DNA of 64,000 nt from Gammaproteobacteria bacterium (GTDB lineage Bacteria > Pseudomonadota > Gammaproteobacteria > GCA-002705445 > GCA-002716945). The notes below the pieces were generated by a model. It ran no database searches and had not been told where the DNA came from. It saw only the letters and a list, made by a program, of their open reading frames with translations. The position numbers and the translations under genes were made by a program. Numbering within the stretch: position 1 is the first letter of the stretch; the number at the start of each line of letters is the position of its first letter. The DNA lies in the NCBI GenBank assembly GCA_016779485.1, contig JADHNN010000004.1, positions 1 through 64,000 on the forward strand, written 5' to 3'. Below are positions 37,077 to 47,410 of this stretch, one piece after another.

Positions 37077-38261
37077 ATGAATAACACCTTCGATCTATCA
37101 CACGCTATTAAAAACTTTTTCTCAAGAGAGGAAAAATCAGGTGTTTTGTTATTATTGTTTGCCATGTTGGCGTTAATTATTGTTAACAGCCCACTGCAAT
37201 CTTTATATTTTGAAATTAAATATACATACATTCCTATTAACATAGGTGATTTCTCATTTACCAAAAATGTCTCTCATTGGGTAAATGATGGTTTGATGGC
37301 GATATTTTTCTTTGTCATAGGCTTAGAATTAAAAAGAGAAATTCTAGAAGGTGAATTATCAAGTTTTGATAGAATGGTTTTACCTGCTATCGCTGCAATT
37401 GGAGGTATGCTTGCGCCAGCTGTTGTTTATGTACTAATAAATTATTCCAATCCAGAAAATATGTCAGGTTGGGCAATTCCAACAGCAACAGATATAGCTT
37501 TTTCACTTGCTGTTCTTATCCTCTTAGGAAAGAGCGTACCATTAAGTTTAAAAGTGTTTCTTTTATCACTGGCAATAATTGATGATTTAGGCGCTGTACT
37601 GATTATCGCCTTCTTTTACACATCAGAAATAAGTATGATTTATTTATCATACTCAGCTGCGGTATTAGCCCTTTTGATATTATTAAATCTATCTGGATCA
37701 CAAAAAATGTATATTTATATATTACTAGGAATATTTCTTTGGTATTTTGTTCTGAAGTCAGGGGTACATGCAACTATTGCAGGTGTTTTGTTAGCTACAA
37801 CGATACCTAATAATCATAAAAATAGCATCGATGATTCTATGCTTAAACAATTAGAGCATAAGCTACATAATTTTGTAGGTATCCTAGTTCTTCCTATGTT
37901 TGCATTCTTCAATAGTGATATAAATTTTTCTGATGTGACTTTAGATAGTCTTTATAGTCCGCTCTCACTAGGTATTGTTCTAGGCCTATTGTTAGGAAAG
38001 CCGATAGGAATCACTTTCTTTACATACATTGGTATGAAGACGAAACTATTTAAACTACCAGATGATGTCACTTTAAAAGATATTTTTGGTTTATCTTTTT
38101 TGTGTGGCATTGGATTTACCATGAGTTTATTTATAAACGGATTAGCTTTCAGTGATCCTGTATTAGTAGATAGTAGCAAATTAGGAATATTTATTGGTTC
38201 TATAGTTTCTGCAGTAGCTGGTTACTTAATACTTAAATCAAGATATCAAACTAACAGCTAG
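37077..38261 (+). CDS. nhaA: Na+/H+ antiporter NhaA
   Basis: The protein of about 394 aa has twelve spans with the NhaA signatures WVNDGLMAIFFFVIGLELKRE near residue 65, WAIPTATDIAFSLAVL with the conserved Asp, and LLSLAIIDDLGAVLIIAFFY with the double Asp that binds Na+. GIGFTMSLFINGLAF lies near the C-terminus. I chose the ATG at 37077 (MNNTFDL) over the tracked GTG at 37071. It exports Na+ in exchange for protons, which suits a marine cell. The stop overlaps the convergent small gene by 4 nt. Confidence 0.95.
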   Translation: MNNTFDLSHAIKNFFSREEKSGVLLLLFAMLALIIVNSPLQSLYFEIKYTYIPINIGDFSFTKNVSHWVNDGLMAIFFFVIGLELKREILEGELSSFDRMVLPAIAAIGGMLAPAVVYVLINYSNPENMSGWAIPTATDIAFSLAVLILLGKSVPLSLKVFLLSLAIIDDLGAVLIIAFFYTSEISMIYLSYSAAVLALLILLNLSGSQKMYIYILLGIFLWYFVLKSGVHATIAGVLLATTIPNNHKNSIDDSMLKQLEHKLHNFVGILVLPMFAFFNSDINFSDVTLDSLYSPLSLGIVLGLLLGKPIGITFFTYIGMKTKLFKLPDDVTLKDIFGLSFLCGIGFTMSLFINGLAFSDPVLVDSSKLGIFIGSIVSAVAGYLILKSRYQTNS

Positions 38262-38575
38262 TTTATTGTACAATCCATAGTAAGAGGTTCTGATGCTCTA
38301 GTAGGTATCACATTCAGAACAAAATTATGTGAATCAAACTTAACAAGTAAATCAGGAGCAACAAGTTCAATAGAATTCTCAGTTCTTTTTACAACAGCTA
38401 AGTTCATGCTATTCAATTTTTCATTATCTTTAGTAAGATCTAGCATGAATACAATACGTTCTTCATAATTGTAGCAAGTTAATTTATCAGTCATTGTTCG
38501 CCCATCGGAAGCAAACGAGTTAAAGGTGGATATGATAAATATGAAAGGGATTAGAAGTGCCTTTATAGGATGCAT
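38258..38575 (-). CDS. Small secreted protein of unknown function
   Basis: I do not recognise a family. The 105-aa product begins with a signal peptide (MHPIKALLIPFIFIISTFNSFA) likely cut before SDGRTMTD. The mature part of about 83 residues contains two cysteines (LTCYNYEE and TMDCTIN) that could form a disulfide across a small beta-rich domain. It is encoded alone between convergent nhaA and pmbA. Confidence 0.65.
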   Translation of the reverse strand: MHPIKALLIPFIFIISTFNSFASDGRTMTDKLTCYNYEERIVFMLDLTKDNEKLNSMNLAVVKRTENSIELVAPDLLVKFDSHNFVLNVIPTRASEPLTMDCTIN

Positions 38576-38616
38576 GATTTAATATTACATGTATTATCTA
38601 ATTAGACAATACTTAA

Positions 38617-39933
38617 TTAGTTACCGCCTACAGTCATATCATTAATCATGAGTGAGCCGCATTTTATTTTTGAGTTCAAATAGTAGTCATTTCCAATCTC
38701 TTCAATATTTTTAAACATTTCAATCATATTTGACGCAATAGTAAAGTTGGTAACTGGATATGATATTTTTCCATTCTCAATTAGATAGCCGAAGGCTCCT
38801 CTTGAATAATCGCCTGTTAACATGTTTGCTCCGGAACCCATTAATTCTGTAACCAATATGCCGTTATCTATTGACTCAACAAGTTTACTCATCATAGGTT
38901 TAGTTGAATCAATTAATATATTACTGTACCCGCTGTTACCTGTAGATTTTAAACTTAATTGGCTTGCTGAGTATGTATCTAATAAATAAGTGTTAAGCAC
39001 TCCACCCTCAACTATTAATTTATCTGATGTAATAACTCCCTCGCTATCAAATGGCCTAGAGCCAAGTCCTTCTTTTACATTAGGCTGCTCAGAGATACTA
39101 ATATGATCAGAAAAAACTTTTTTATTTATAAAGTCACGCAAGAAACTGTTCTTTTTGTAGATATTATTGCCATTAATGGCAGATAAAAATGATGAAAATA
39201 ACCCCACTGATAATTCTGGTGTAAGAATTATCGGACACTTTCTAGTGGATATCGATTTTGCCCCAAGTCTTGAAATAGCTTTTTTGGCACTCTCATGACC
39301 AATTGTTTTTGGATCCCCTATTTGGTTAAAACTCCTTCGAGTTGAGTATGCATAATCTCTTTCTTTGAGTCCTTCTTCTTCTGCAATTACAACGCAAGAG
39401 AGCGTATAACTCGTCGAAGAATAAGAACCGGCAGCACCATGAGAATTTAATATTAAATTATTAGACTGCGAATATGCGTACTCAGATCCTTCACTATTAT
39501 TTATTCTTTTGTCATACTCTAATGCTGATTTTTCACATTCTATTGTTATATTGATAAGCTCTTCAGTTGAGAGTTCTTTCGGAAAATTAATACCACAATC
39601 TATATCAAATTCATTAATAAGGTTTTCTTTTGCTAAGCCTTGATGCTTATCTGTTTCTAGAAAAGAAGCAATAGTCTTACTTTTTTCAATCGTAAGTTCA
39701 ATGCTTTCATCTGATAGGTTATTGGTGCTTGCAACACCTTTCCTTTTTCCGTCTATACAAGTGACGGTTAATGCCTCGTCATTATGATATTGAATATTTT
39801 CTACGTCACCAAACCTTGAAGTTACATCAGCTCCGTCTGCTGAATGAAAGTGGAACTCGTATTCTCTTTTCTTGTCTAGATTGTCTATTATTTCTTTAAG
39901 ATTTTTTGTAGTCTCTTCAAAATTATTGGGCAT
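38617..39933 (-). CDS. pmbA: Metalloprotease PmbA (TldE)
   Basis: PmbA/TldE is the non-catalytic partner of the TldD protease, which acts in microcin maturation and CcdA turnover in E. coli. From the ATG at 39933 (MPNNFEETTKNL, with CGGAAG upstream) it is 438 aa. Family segments include SHGAAGSYSSTSYTLS, RDYAYSTRR, CPIILTPELSVGLFSSFLSAING, GVLNTYLLDTYSASQL and TELMGSGANMLTGDYSRGAFGYLIENG. The start lies inside the end of tldD (11-nt overlap), so the two subunits should be made together. The tracked 39966 start would add 11 residues. Confidence 0.93.
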   Translation of the reverse strand: MPNNFEETTKNLKEIIDNLDKKREYEFHFHSADGADVTSRFGDVENIQYHNDEALTVTCIDGKRKGVASTNNLSDESIELTIEKSKTIASFLETDKHQGLAKENLINEFDIDCGINFPKELSTEELINITIECEKSALEYDKRINNSEGSEYAYSQSNNLILNSHGAAGSYSSTSYTLSCVVIAEEEGLKERDYAYSTRRSFNQIGDPKTIGHESAKKAISRLGAKSISTRKCPIILTPELSVGLFSSFLSAINGNNIYKKNSFLRDFINKKVFSDHISISEQPNVKEGLGSRPFDSEGVITSDKLIVEGGVLNTYLLDTYSASQLSLKSTGNSGYSNILIDSTKPMMSKLVESIDNGILVTELMGSGANMLTGDYSRGAFGYLIENGKISYPVTNFTIASNMIEMFKNIEEIGNDYYLNSKIKCGSLMINDMTVGGN

Positions 39934-41365
39934 TATTAACTTCCGTACCACCAACAGTGATGTCATCGATTTTTAATGTAGGTTGGCCTACTCCTACAGG
40001 GACACTCTGCCCCTCCTTACCGCATGTGCCGACTCCATCGTCAAGCTTCATGTCATCGGCAACCATAGAGACTTTTTTAAGAACATTCGGACCGTTCCCG
40101 ATTAATGTCATTCCTTTGATTGCATTTTTAATTTTTCCAGATTCAATTCTATATGCCTCTGAAGCTGTAAAAACAAATTGGCCACTTGTAATATCAACCT
40201 GACCTCCAGAAAAATTAACAGCATAGATGCCATCATCAACGCTATTAATTATCTCTTCAGCATTTGATGTGCCACCAAGCATGTATGTATTTGTCATCCT
40301 TGGCATAGGTAAATGCGCATAGCTCTCTCTTCTGCCATTACCAGTTGGTTTTACATTCATCAACTTTGCATTCATCAAATCTTGCATATAACCTTTTAAG
40401 ATACCATTTTCAATAAGTACATTTTTTGCTGTGGGCGTTCCTTCATCATCAATCGATAAAGAACCTCTTCTATCTTCTATAGTTCCATCGTCAATAACTG
40501 TACATAATTCTGATGCAACTTTTTGTCCTATCAAATCAGAAAAATTAGATGTTTTTTTTCTATTAAAATCACCCTCAAGACCGTGACCAACAGCTTCATG
40601 AAGCAAAACGCCCGGCCAGCCTGAGCCAAGGACAACTGTAGTATTACCTGCTTTACAGGGTTTTGAGTTTAAATTCACATCAGCAATTCTTATTGCTTCA
40701 TCAGCCAGTTCAAAAGGTTTTCTTGTATTAATAAGAGTTGGATAAGAATATCTCCCTCCACAGCCAGCGCTACCTCTTTCAACGCGATCACCAGATTTTA
40801 GAATAACCATTACATTGAATCTAACGAGAGGTCTATCGTCAAAACTATATGTTCCATATGAATTTGCAACAAAAATAGAGTCGAAACTAGAACTAAGATT
40901 AATAATTACTTGTTGTACTCTTTTGTCTTTTTCTTTTATGTAACTGTCGATTTCTCTTAAAAAATTTACTTTATCCTCGTCTGTAACAGAAGTTAGCGGT
41001 GATTCTGAAATATATAATTTTTTATAATTAGAGTTTTCCTTAAGATTAATTGATTTTGATTTGTTTGATGCAACTATTGATCTAGATAACTGAGCAGATT
41101 TTATGATTTCACTAAAGCTGAAGTTATTACCATAAGCAAAACCAGTTTTCTCATTACTGATTGATCTAATGCCGTACCCACTATCTATATCCTGAGAGCC
41201 ACTTTTGACTATGCCGTCTTCACATGTCCAACTTTCTACAGTGGTATATTGCATATATAAGTCAGATAAATCTATTGAAGGGCCAGATGACTCTGCAATA
41301 ACATTACTAATCTTTTCAAAATCAAGATTATTATCTGGAAAAATACATTCTTTTATTATATTCAT
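39923..41365 (-). CDS. tldD: Metalloprotease TldD
   Basis: The 480-aa protein has the zinc site HEAVGHGLEGDFNRK near residue 258 and a downstream Cys in GTCGKEGQSVPVG. Other family stretches are GYGIRSISNEKTGFAYG and TNTYMLGGT. With PmbA it forms a ring-shaped cytoplasmic protease for unfolded peptides. It overlaps the nitrilase gene by 4 nt and pmbA by 11 nt. The order yhdP, nitrilase, tldD, pmbA is familiar from other gammaproteobacteria. Confidence 0.95.
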   Translation of the reverse strand: MNIIKECIFPDNNLDFEKISNVIAESSGPSIDLSDLYMQYTTVESWTCEDGIVKSGSQDIDSGYGIRSISNEKTGFAYGNNFSFSEIIKSAQLSRSIVASNKSKSINLKENSNYKKLYISESPLTSVTDEDKVNFLREIDSYIKEKDKRVQQVIINLSSSFDSIFVANSYGTYSFDDRPLVRFNVMVILKSGDRVERGSAGCGGRYSYPTLINTRKPFELADEAIRIADVNLNSKPCKAGNTTVVLGSGWPGVLLHEAVGHGLEGDFNRKKTSNFSDLIGQKVASELCTVIDDGTIEDRRGSLSIDDEGTPTAKNVLIENGILKGYMQDLMNAKLMNVKPTGNGRRESYAHLPMPRMTNTYMLGGTSNAEEIINSVDDGIYAVNFSGGQVDITSGQFVFTASEAYRIESGKIKNAIKGMTLIGNGPNVLKKVSMVADDMKLDDGVGTCGKEGQSVPVGVGQPTLKIDDITVGGTEVNNAQ

Positions 41366-42183
41366 TTTTTATTAATTAATTTCATATGATCAAGTACTGG
41401 AAAATTTTCTCTTATGGATCTAAGTTGTGTAAGATCGATAGCAGCACTTATGAAACCTTTTCCTTTCTCAATGATGTCTAATGTTTGACCCCATGGATTT
41501 ACAATCATTGAATGACCATAAGTTTTTTTCCCATTAATATGGTAGCCACCTTGGCATGAGGAGACAACAAAAGATAAGTTTTCAATCGCTCTAGCTTTCA
41601 CAAGAGTCTCCCAATGGACTTTACCAGTCTGCTCCGTAAATGATGCGGGTAATATTATTACATCAATATTTTTCTCATGTTGTAGTCTAAATAATTCCGG
41701 AAACCTTAAATCATAACAACAGGCTATGCCAGCACGCCCAATTGGAGTATCTATCACTTCAATTTTTTCACCAGGCATAAAATATTTTGACTCATTATAT
41801 GATTCCTTAGATTTTGGTAACGTTACATCAAAGAGATGGATTTTATTGTAAAGCGATACTCGTTCTCCATTATCGTTATAAGTAATTGTGCTCGCCATTA
41901 CTCTATTATCATCGCTAGATTTAATAGGAATAGTCCCGCCGACAATCCATAGTTTATATTTACTTGCAAGCTCAGATAGATGATTTTGTATTTGTCCATC
42001 ATCTAGTTCTTCTGAAGATTTGATGTAATCCTCATCATTCTCAGGCATGAGTGCAAAGTTTTCAGGTAGCACAACCATTTTAGAATTTGTATCAGCTATC
42101 TGTTCTATTAGAGTACTCACATCATAAAGATTAACCTTAATGTTTGGACCAGAATTTAATTGTATAGCTGAGACTTTTGACAT
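41362..42183 (-). CDS. Carbon-nitrogen hydrolase (nitrilase/omega-amidase family)
   Basis: The 273-aa protein shows the nitrilase triad: Glu in VVLPENFALMP near residue 41, Lys in YNKIHLFDV near 113 and Cys in GIACCYDLRFPELFR near 148. The closest subtype is the Nit1/YbeM-like branch, deaminated-glutathione amidase, which is often encoded next to yhdP and tldD. Substrate cannot be settled from sequence. It overlaps tldD by 4 nt and lies 14 bp after yhdP. Confidence 0.9.
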   Translation of the reverse strand: MSKVSAIQLNSGPNIKVNLYDVSTLIEQIADTNSKMVVLPENFALMPENDEDYIKSSEELDDGQIQNHLSELASKYKLWIVGGTIPIKSSDDNRVMASTITYNDNGERVSLYNKIHLFDVTLPKSKESYNESKYFMPGEKIEVIDTPIGRAGIACCYDLRFPELFRLQHEKNIDVIILPASFTEQTGKVHWETLVKARAIENLSFVVSSCQGGYHINGKKTYGHSMIVNPWGQTLDIIEKGKGFISAAIDLTQLRSIRENFPVLDHMKLINKK

Positions 42184-42197
42184 CTCTTTAGGATATC

Positions 42198-45188
42198 TTA
42201 ATTGATGATCGGTTTAAATGATTGAGTGACTTTAATTTTAGGGTCAGCCCAAGGACCTTTAATAGAATACTCTATTCCTGCAAGCTTATTCGTATCTACT
42301 CCAAATTCCTTCAGTAATTTATCATAGAAAATTGAAGCAGCAGCACCAATTGGACCACCCAATACAGCTCCAGTAACAAGGCTTGTAGATGAAAGATCTG
42401 GAATAAATATCAGAACTTGATCATGAGTTTTATTTATAAGGTCCGATTCTCCTGATAATCTCATTTCGCCGAAGCTGCCAATAATTATCATCTTTTTGGT
42501 GTTAGCAATACCAGAATTTAAGGAAATATTTGCATTGAGATTATCAAAACTAAGACCTTTGGAAAAAAAATCTGAGAAATCTAACGATAGTCGTTTCGGT
42601 ATTGATGCAATACTAAATAATCCAAGTACTTGACCAATAGCTTGTGTTCCTTTATCAAGCTGATTAATTTGTCCATTTTCAACATCAAAATCTAACTTTC
42701 CATTTATTTGAGAAAATGAAAAATCTGATAATGCGCCTTTCCAATTACCATTTAAGTTAGCGTTAAGAACCCCACCTCTAATTGCATCTGGATATTTAAG
42801 TGATTTAAGAGCTAGCCCAAAATTATCACTTTTAATTTGCGCAGTTATCTCAGTGGATTGTACTTTACCAATATACCATTTACCTGATGATTTTATTTGT
42901 AGGTGAGGGTTTTTAAAATTAAGTTTATCAATAGCAATATGATCATTTTTATTCGTTAAAATTATATGCACATTATCAAAGACAATTTCATTAGCCTTGA
43001 TATGTCTAGATTTAATATTTATATTTGGCAGAGACGTAGGCGTATTAGTATTTTTGAAAATTGTTGCATCTATAAATTCAAAAGAGCCATGAATATCTAG
43101 GTGATTATTGAATACCTTTGGTGTTTTTATTAAACCTCGAACGATTGGTGACTTAATTTTTAAATAGATATTGTCTTCATCATGCTTGATATTCATTTCG
43201 TGTTTATCTATTGAGATTTTCAGAGGATATACCATTGCTGGGAGATATTGATATTTTAAAGATAAATCTACTTTTTCTTCAGAAGTCTTGCTTATAAGAT
43301 CAAAAATATTGGCAGATAGCCCATGCATATCACTAGATAAAAACAAAGTAAGCTTTTGCTGATTTTCATTCATATCATAAATAATATTAGATTTAGCCAA
43401 TGATTCTCCATCAAAACTATCAGTATCTATTCGAAAAATATCTTCAATAAATTTACTATTTATCATGCCAACAGACGTTAATTTATATCTCAATGAATTC
43501 GAGGTAGTGATAGTGGTTAATTTAGATTTTTGAACCTTATCATTTATTCCTATATTGAAATTATCAGTAGTTATCAATCTAGACGTAGTTGATAAATTAA
43601 TATTATTTGATGACAAATAAATCGAATCAGAATATTTAATATAAAGTTTATTTATTCTAGTATCTGAGAATAAAGTATTTTTATGAAAATAAATACTACT
43701 TGTTACGTTACCATCTAATTCTGGTAATTTTGTTTTTAACATTGAACCGAGTGAGTTTTTTATTGTTTTTAAAGTGCTATCAACTGACAACTTCAGCGAA
43801 GGTCTTTGTGAGGTTTTATTACCGTTCAATTTAAAGATAGTTCCGTGATCATCAAGAAGATCTGAACTACTGAAATAAATAGACTTACCTTTTAGATTAT
43901 ATGTTAATGAACCTCTTAGGTTATTAATAAGATTGTCTTCTTGAAGATATAAAGATAGATTATGAATCTGAATTTTACCTTTACTCATGTTGCCAAAAAC
44001 ATCAACTGACGTATCCGATAACTGGTATTTTTTATAAAAATTTAACGAAGGTAATTTAACAGAGAAACGGTAATAGTCTGGTATTCCAGAATTTGATAGA
44101 TTCAACTGAATATTATTAATATGCATGTTATTAATATTCGCTATATCACTTTCATTGAAAATTCCCATTTTCTGTGAAAAATATTTAAGTATTTGATAAT
44201 CGCTTTTTTGGACAAATAGCTTAACCTCTTTTGATTTTGATTTATTGATTATGATTTTGTTATTATTAATTTTTTTATTACCAATATCATAGTTCAATTT
44301 AAGAAGACTTAGCGTATCTGAGAACTGGTCTTTGGTGTATAAAATATCACTATTAAAATTCTTTAGTTCTAGGTCTAATTTAGGGAGATTGATACTGAGA
44401 TTATGTGAGGATATGTTTCCAGAAATTTTCTCTATGGTTGTGTTCTTTAAATCAATCCAAAGTCTCATAGATAATCGATCTACCGAGATTTGATTAAGTA
44501 CAGTTGGAAGTAATGTGTATGGTAATTTTACTGAATTACCACTTAGATAGATACGGCTAACAAGATTACTTGAATCATAATCTCCTCTATAGATTAATGT
44601 AAGAGGTTGTGGACTAGACTCATGAAAAAATTTTGCATTTATTTTATATCCATTATTATAAGTTGCTCTAATATTTTTTATTTTAAGATTTGTGATATTA
44701 TTCGATACCTTATCGGTGATACTTATCTCAGAGTTGTTTAATGTTATTTTTGGAAATAATGTATTTTCTTTATTAGCTTCACTTGCACCTAGCAGGTCTA
44801 AATTATTGATTAATATTTTTGATTTATCACGAATAAGAATAAGTGAAGTGTTATTAATTATAATTTCATCAACAGAAATATCCTTGTTGTACAAACTCTT
44901 GAATAGATTAATTTTTATTTCACTAATAGGAGTTCGTAATAATGTTTTATTTTCATTGTCATTAAGTTCTATGTTTTTTATAAAAATGCTCGGACGGAAA
45001 CCTTTCCATTCTATTTTTATTGATTCTATTTTTGCATTTACATCATAATTATCTGTAAGGCCATTAATAATTTTATCTGAAATTGGTTTATTTAATGTTG
45101 ATGTGTTCTCTGAATAAACAATGATTAAAAAAAATAAAATTAAAACAAGTAATGAGAAATTAAAGAATAGTTTTACAATATATCTCAT
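42198..45188 (-). CDS. yhdP: AsmA-like envelope protein YhdP
   Basis: The 996-aa protein begins with one membrane anchor (FFNFSLLVLILFFLIIVYS) and continues as a long periplasmic beta-rich chain typical of the AsmA/TamB/YhdP group, which helps move phospholipids to the outer membrane. The C-terminal region contains GQINQLDKGTQAIGQVLGLFSIASIPKRLSLDF and LVTGAVLGGPIGAAASIFYDKLL, characteristic of the YhdP C-terminal domain. It is shorter than E. coli YhdP (about 1270 aa). It lies 2 bp from rsfS and 14 bp from the nitrilase gene. Confidence 0.9.
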   Translation of the reverse strand: MRYIVKLFFNFSLLVLILFFLIIVYSENTSTLNKPISDKIINGLTDNYDVNAKIESIKIEWKGFRPSIFIKNIELNDNENKTLLRTPISEIKINLFKSLYNKDISVDEIIINNTSLILIRDKSKILINNLDLLGASEANKENTLFPKITLNNSEISITDKVSNNITNLKIKNIRATYNNGYKINAKFFHESSPQPLTLIYRGDYDSSNLVSRIYLSGNSVKLPYTLLPTVLNQISVDRLSMRLWIDLKNTTIEKISGNISSHNLSINLPKLDLELKNFNSDILYTKDQFSDTLSLLKLNYDIGNKKINNNKIIINKSKSKEVKLFVQKSDYQILKYFSQKMGIFNESDIANINNMHINNIQLNLSNSGIPDYYRFSVKLPSLNFYKKYQLSDTSVDVFGNMSKGKIQIHNLSLYLQEDNLINNLRGSLTYNLKGKSIYFSSSDLLDDHGTIFKLNGNKTSQRPSLKLSVDSTLKTIKNSLGSMLKTKLPELDGNVTSSIYFHKNTLFSDTRINKLYIKYSDSIYLSSNNINLSTTSRLITTDNFNIGINDKVQKSKLTTITTSNSLRYKLTSVGMINSKFIEDIFRIDTDSFDGESLAKSNIIYDMNENQQKLTLFLSSDMHGLSANIFDLISKTSEEKVDLSLKYQYLPAMVYPLKISIDKHEMNIKHDEDNIYLKIKSPIVRGLIKTPKVFNNHLDIHGSFEFIDATIFKNTNTPTSLPNINIKSRHIKANEIVFDNVHIILTNKNDHIAIDKLNFKNPHLQIKSSGKWYIGKVQSTEITAQIKSDNFGLALKSLKYPDAIRGGVLNANLNGNWKGALSDFSFSQINGKLDFDVENGQINQLDKGTQAIGQVLGLFSIASIPKRLSLDFSDFFSKGLSFDNLNANISLNSGIANTKKMIIIGSFGEMRLSGESDLINKTHDQVLIFIPDLSSTSLVTGAVLGGPIGAAASIFYDKLLKEFGVDTNKLAGIEYSIKGPWADPKIKVTQSFKPIIN

Positions 45189-45190
45189 TA

Positions 45191-45526
45191 TTAATTCATA
45201 TTTTCATTACTCAAACTCTCATCCCATAGCTTTTCTAAAGAGTAGAACTCTCTCGTTTCAGGATGCATTACATGCACGAGTACATCACCAAAATCAATTA
45301 AAATCCATTCTGATTTCGAGTAGCCTTCGATGCCAAGAGGCTTTATCTTAATTTTTTTAAGTTTTTTTATTATGTTATCTGATATAGATTTAACATGCCT
45401 AGTAGATCTCCCAGATGCGATTATCATCATATCAGTAACAGATGATTTATTTTTTACGTTCAAAGATATTATATCTTCAGCCTTAAGATCTTCTAATATA
45501 GTACTTATTTCTTTATCTAAAATCAT
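45191..45526 (-). CDS. rsfS: Ribosomal silencing factor RsfS
   Basis: RsfS binds ribosomal protein uL14 and blocks subunit joining when nutrients are scarce. The 111-aa protein has DIISLNVKNKSSVTDMMIIASGRSTRHV in the first half and EGYSKSEWILIDFGDVLVHVMHPETREFYSLEKLW in the second, both diagnostic. Length is normal. It overlaps nadD by 4 nt, in the standard nadD-rsfS order. Confidence 0.95.
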   Translation of the reverse strand: MILDKEISTILEDLKAEDIISLNVKNKSSVTDMMIIASGRSTRHVKSISDNIIKKLKKIKIKPLGIEGYSKSEWILIDFGDVLVHVMHPETREFYSLEKLWDESLSNENMN

Positions 45527-46179
45527 TTATACAATTTTTTTTCTAAAATATATTTATGGTTGTCAGCTAAAACATACTTTTCAATAGGTTTATTATCTCT
45601 AATTTTATTTCTTATCATTGTCGATGATATATTAGATTTAAGACCGTTAAAATAGTGTATCATCTTTGAATTAGATTCATTAAATTGATTAATATCATCT
45701 GTGATGAACTCTTGCAATGATCTCATATTATCACAGCTTTTAGCATTATCCCTAATAAGTATTATGATATTAAGTAAATCAATTATATTTGAATATTTAT
45801 GCCATTTTTCAAATGACTCAAAATTATCCTCTCCAATAATTAGTCGTAACTTGTCTTGCGGATACTGTTTTTTAAAGTACTTGATTGTATTGATAGAATA
45901 ACAAATAGTTTTAAGCTTTAATTCATAATCACTTATGCTCAAATATTTATATTGATGTAAAGCATTTTCAAGCATTTTCAATCGGTCTGAATTACTTATA
46001 TGGGGCTTTTTACCAACAGGTGATAATCCAGTAGGAATATAAATTATTCTATCAAATTTATAAGTTGAAAATATCTTAACAGGTATTTGGACATGTGCAT
46101 TATGAACTGGATCGAAGCTTCCTAAATACAAACCTATAACCGACTGATTAATTTCGAATTGCTCCTTTACTATTAACAA
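45523..46179 (-). CDS. nadD: Nicotinate-nucleotide adenylyltransferase NadD
   Basis: The 218-aa enzyme adenylates NaMN to deamido-NAD. The nucleotidyltransferase motif GLYLGSFDPVHNAHVQI is at residues 16-32 (GxFxPxHxxH), YIPTGLSPVGKK follows, and SSTMIRNKI carries the C-terminal ISSTxIR-type motif. The start at 46179 overlaps proA by 32 nt; a later non-ATG start would shorten the overlap, but none is clearly better. nadC lies at 36.2 kb. Confidence 0.93.
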   Translation of the reverse strand: MLIVKEQFEINQSVIGLYLGSFDPVHNAHVQIPVKIFSTYKFDRIIYIPTGLSPVGKKPHISNSDRLKMLENALHQYKYLSISDYELKLKTICYSINTIKYFKKQYPQDKLRLIIGEDNFESFEKWHKYSNIIDLLNIIILIRDNAKSCDNMRSLQEFITDDINQFNESNSKMIHYFNGLKSNISSTMIRNKIRDNKPIEKYVLADNHKYILEKKLYK

Positions 46180-47410
46180 TATATTTCAAGTTTGTTAACC
46201 CTTCCAGCCCAACTGGTCCTCTGGCATGAAATTTATCTGTACTAATTCCAATTTCAGCTCCTAAGCCATACTCGTACCCATCAGCAAATCTTGTAGATGT
46301 ATTTACCATCACAGAGCTAGAATCTACTTCTCTTAAAAATCTTTCTTGAGCATTAATATCTTCTGAGATTATAGACTCAGTATGCATGCTTCCATACTCT
46401 TCAATATGCTTAATAGCTTCATCAATATCTTTGATAATTTTTACAGAAATTATTGGCCTTAAATATTCTTCATACCAATCAGAATTTTTAGCAATCTTAG
46501 CTCTACTGAATATTTTCTTCGTGTTTTTACAGCCTCGTATCTGGACTTTATGATCATCCAAAGATTGGAGTATTTCTAAAATATGTTTTTTTGAGAAATC
46601 TTTATGAATAAGTAATGACTCTGCAGCGTTACACACTCCATATCTTTGTGTTTTAGAGTTAATAGTACATGACAAGGCTATTTTAGGATTAGCATCTTTA
46701 TCAATATAAACATGACAATTACCATCGAGATGCTTAATTACCGGAATCTTAGATTCACGAGATATTTTTTTTATTAATCCTTTTCCTCCCCTAGGTATAA
46801 TAACATCAATGTAATGGTCCATTTTCATAAGTTTGCTTACTGCATTTCTATCTGTAGTGTTGATAATTTGAACAATATTAGGTGATACGTTACAGGCTAA
46901 AAGAGATTTTTTTATTATCTTCGATAGCAATATATTAGTATTGATAGACTCACTTCCTCCTCTCAAAATAATACTGTTCCCAGACTTTAATGCTAAACCA
47001 GTAGCATCTATTGTAACATTTGGTCTAGATTCATAAATCATTGCTATAACACCTAAAGGGACTCTCATTTGCTCAACAACGATACCGCTAGGCTGCTTAG
47101 ATTTATTAATTTTTTGAAAAAGTATATCTGGTATTGTAAGGATCTTGTTAAGACCATCAATCATAGTTGATATTCTCTTATTATTTATGAGTAGTCTGTC
47201 AATAAGTGCATCAGAGAGATTATTTTTTTGTGCAGCCTTAATATCAATATCATTTTCTCTAATTATTAATTTTGAATCTTTCTTTAAGTTAGAAATAATT
47301 TTTTTTAATATTTTCAGTCTTTGAGAATGAGAGAGTAATTTTGCATCTACAGAAGCGCGTTTTGATGCTAAACAAAGATTTGTTATATATTTTTCGATTT
47401 TTGTATTCAT
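46148..47410 (-). CDS. proA: Gamma-glutamyl phosphate reductase ProA
   Basis: ProA makes glutamate-5-semialdehyde from gamma-glutamyl phosphate with NADPH in proline synthesis. The 420-aa protein shows MIYESRPNVTIDATGLALKSGN, ILRGGSESINTN, IIPRGGKGLI, and NSKTQRYGVCNAAESLL with the catalytic Cys. EYGLGAEIGISTDKFHARGPVGLEGLTNLKY forms the diagnostic C-terminus. It overlaps holA by 4 nt. The proA-nadD-rsfS order is also found in Pseudomonas. Confidence 0.97.
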   Translation of the reverse strand: MNTKIEKYITNLCLASKRASVDAKLLSHSQRLKILKKIISNLKKDSKLIIRENDIDIKAAQKNNLSDALIDRLLINNKRISTMIDGLNKILTIPDILFQKINKSKQPSGIVVEQMRVPLGVIAMIYESRPNVTIDATGLALKSGNSIILRGGSESINTNILLSKIIKKSLLACNVSPNIVQIINTTDRNAVSKLMKMDHYIDVIIPRGGKGLIKKISRESKIPVIKHLDGNCHVYIDKDANPKIALSCTINSKTQRYGVCNAAESLLIHKDFSKKHILEILQSLDDHKVQIRGCKNTKKIFSRAKIAKNSDWYEEYLRPIISVKIIKDIDEAIKHIEEYGSMHTESIISEDINAQERFLREVDSSSVMVNTSTRFADGYEYGLGAEIGISTDKFHARGPVGLEGLTNLKYIVNSKGAIRN

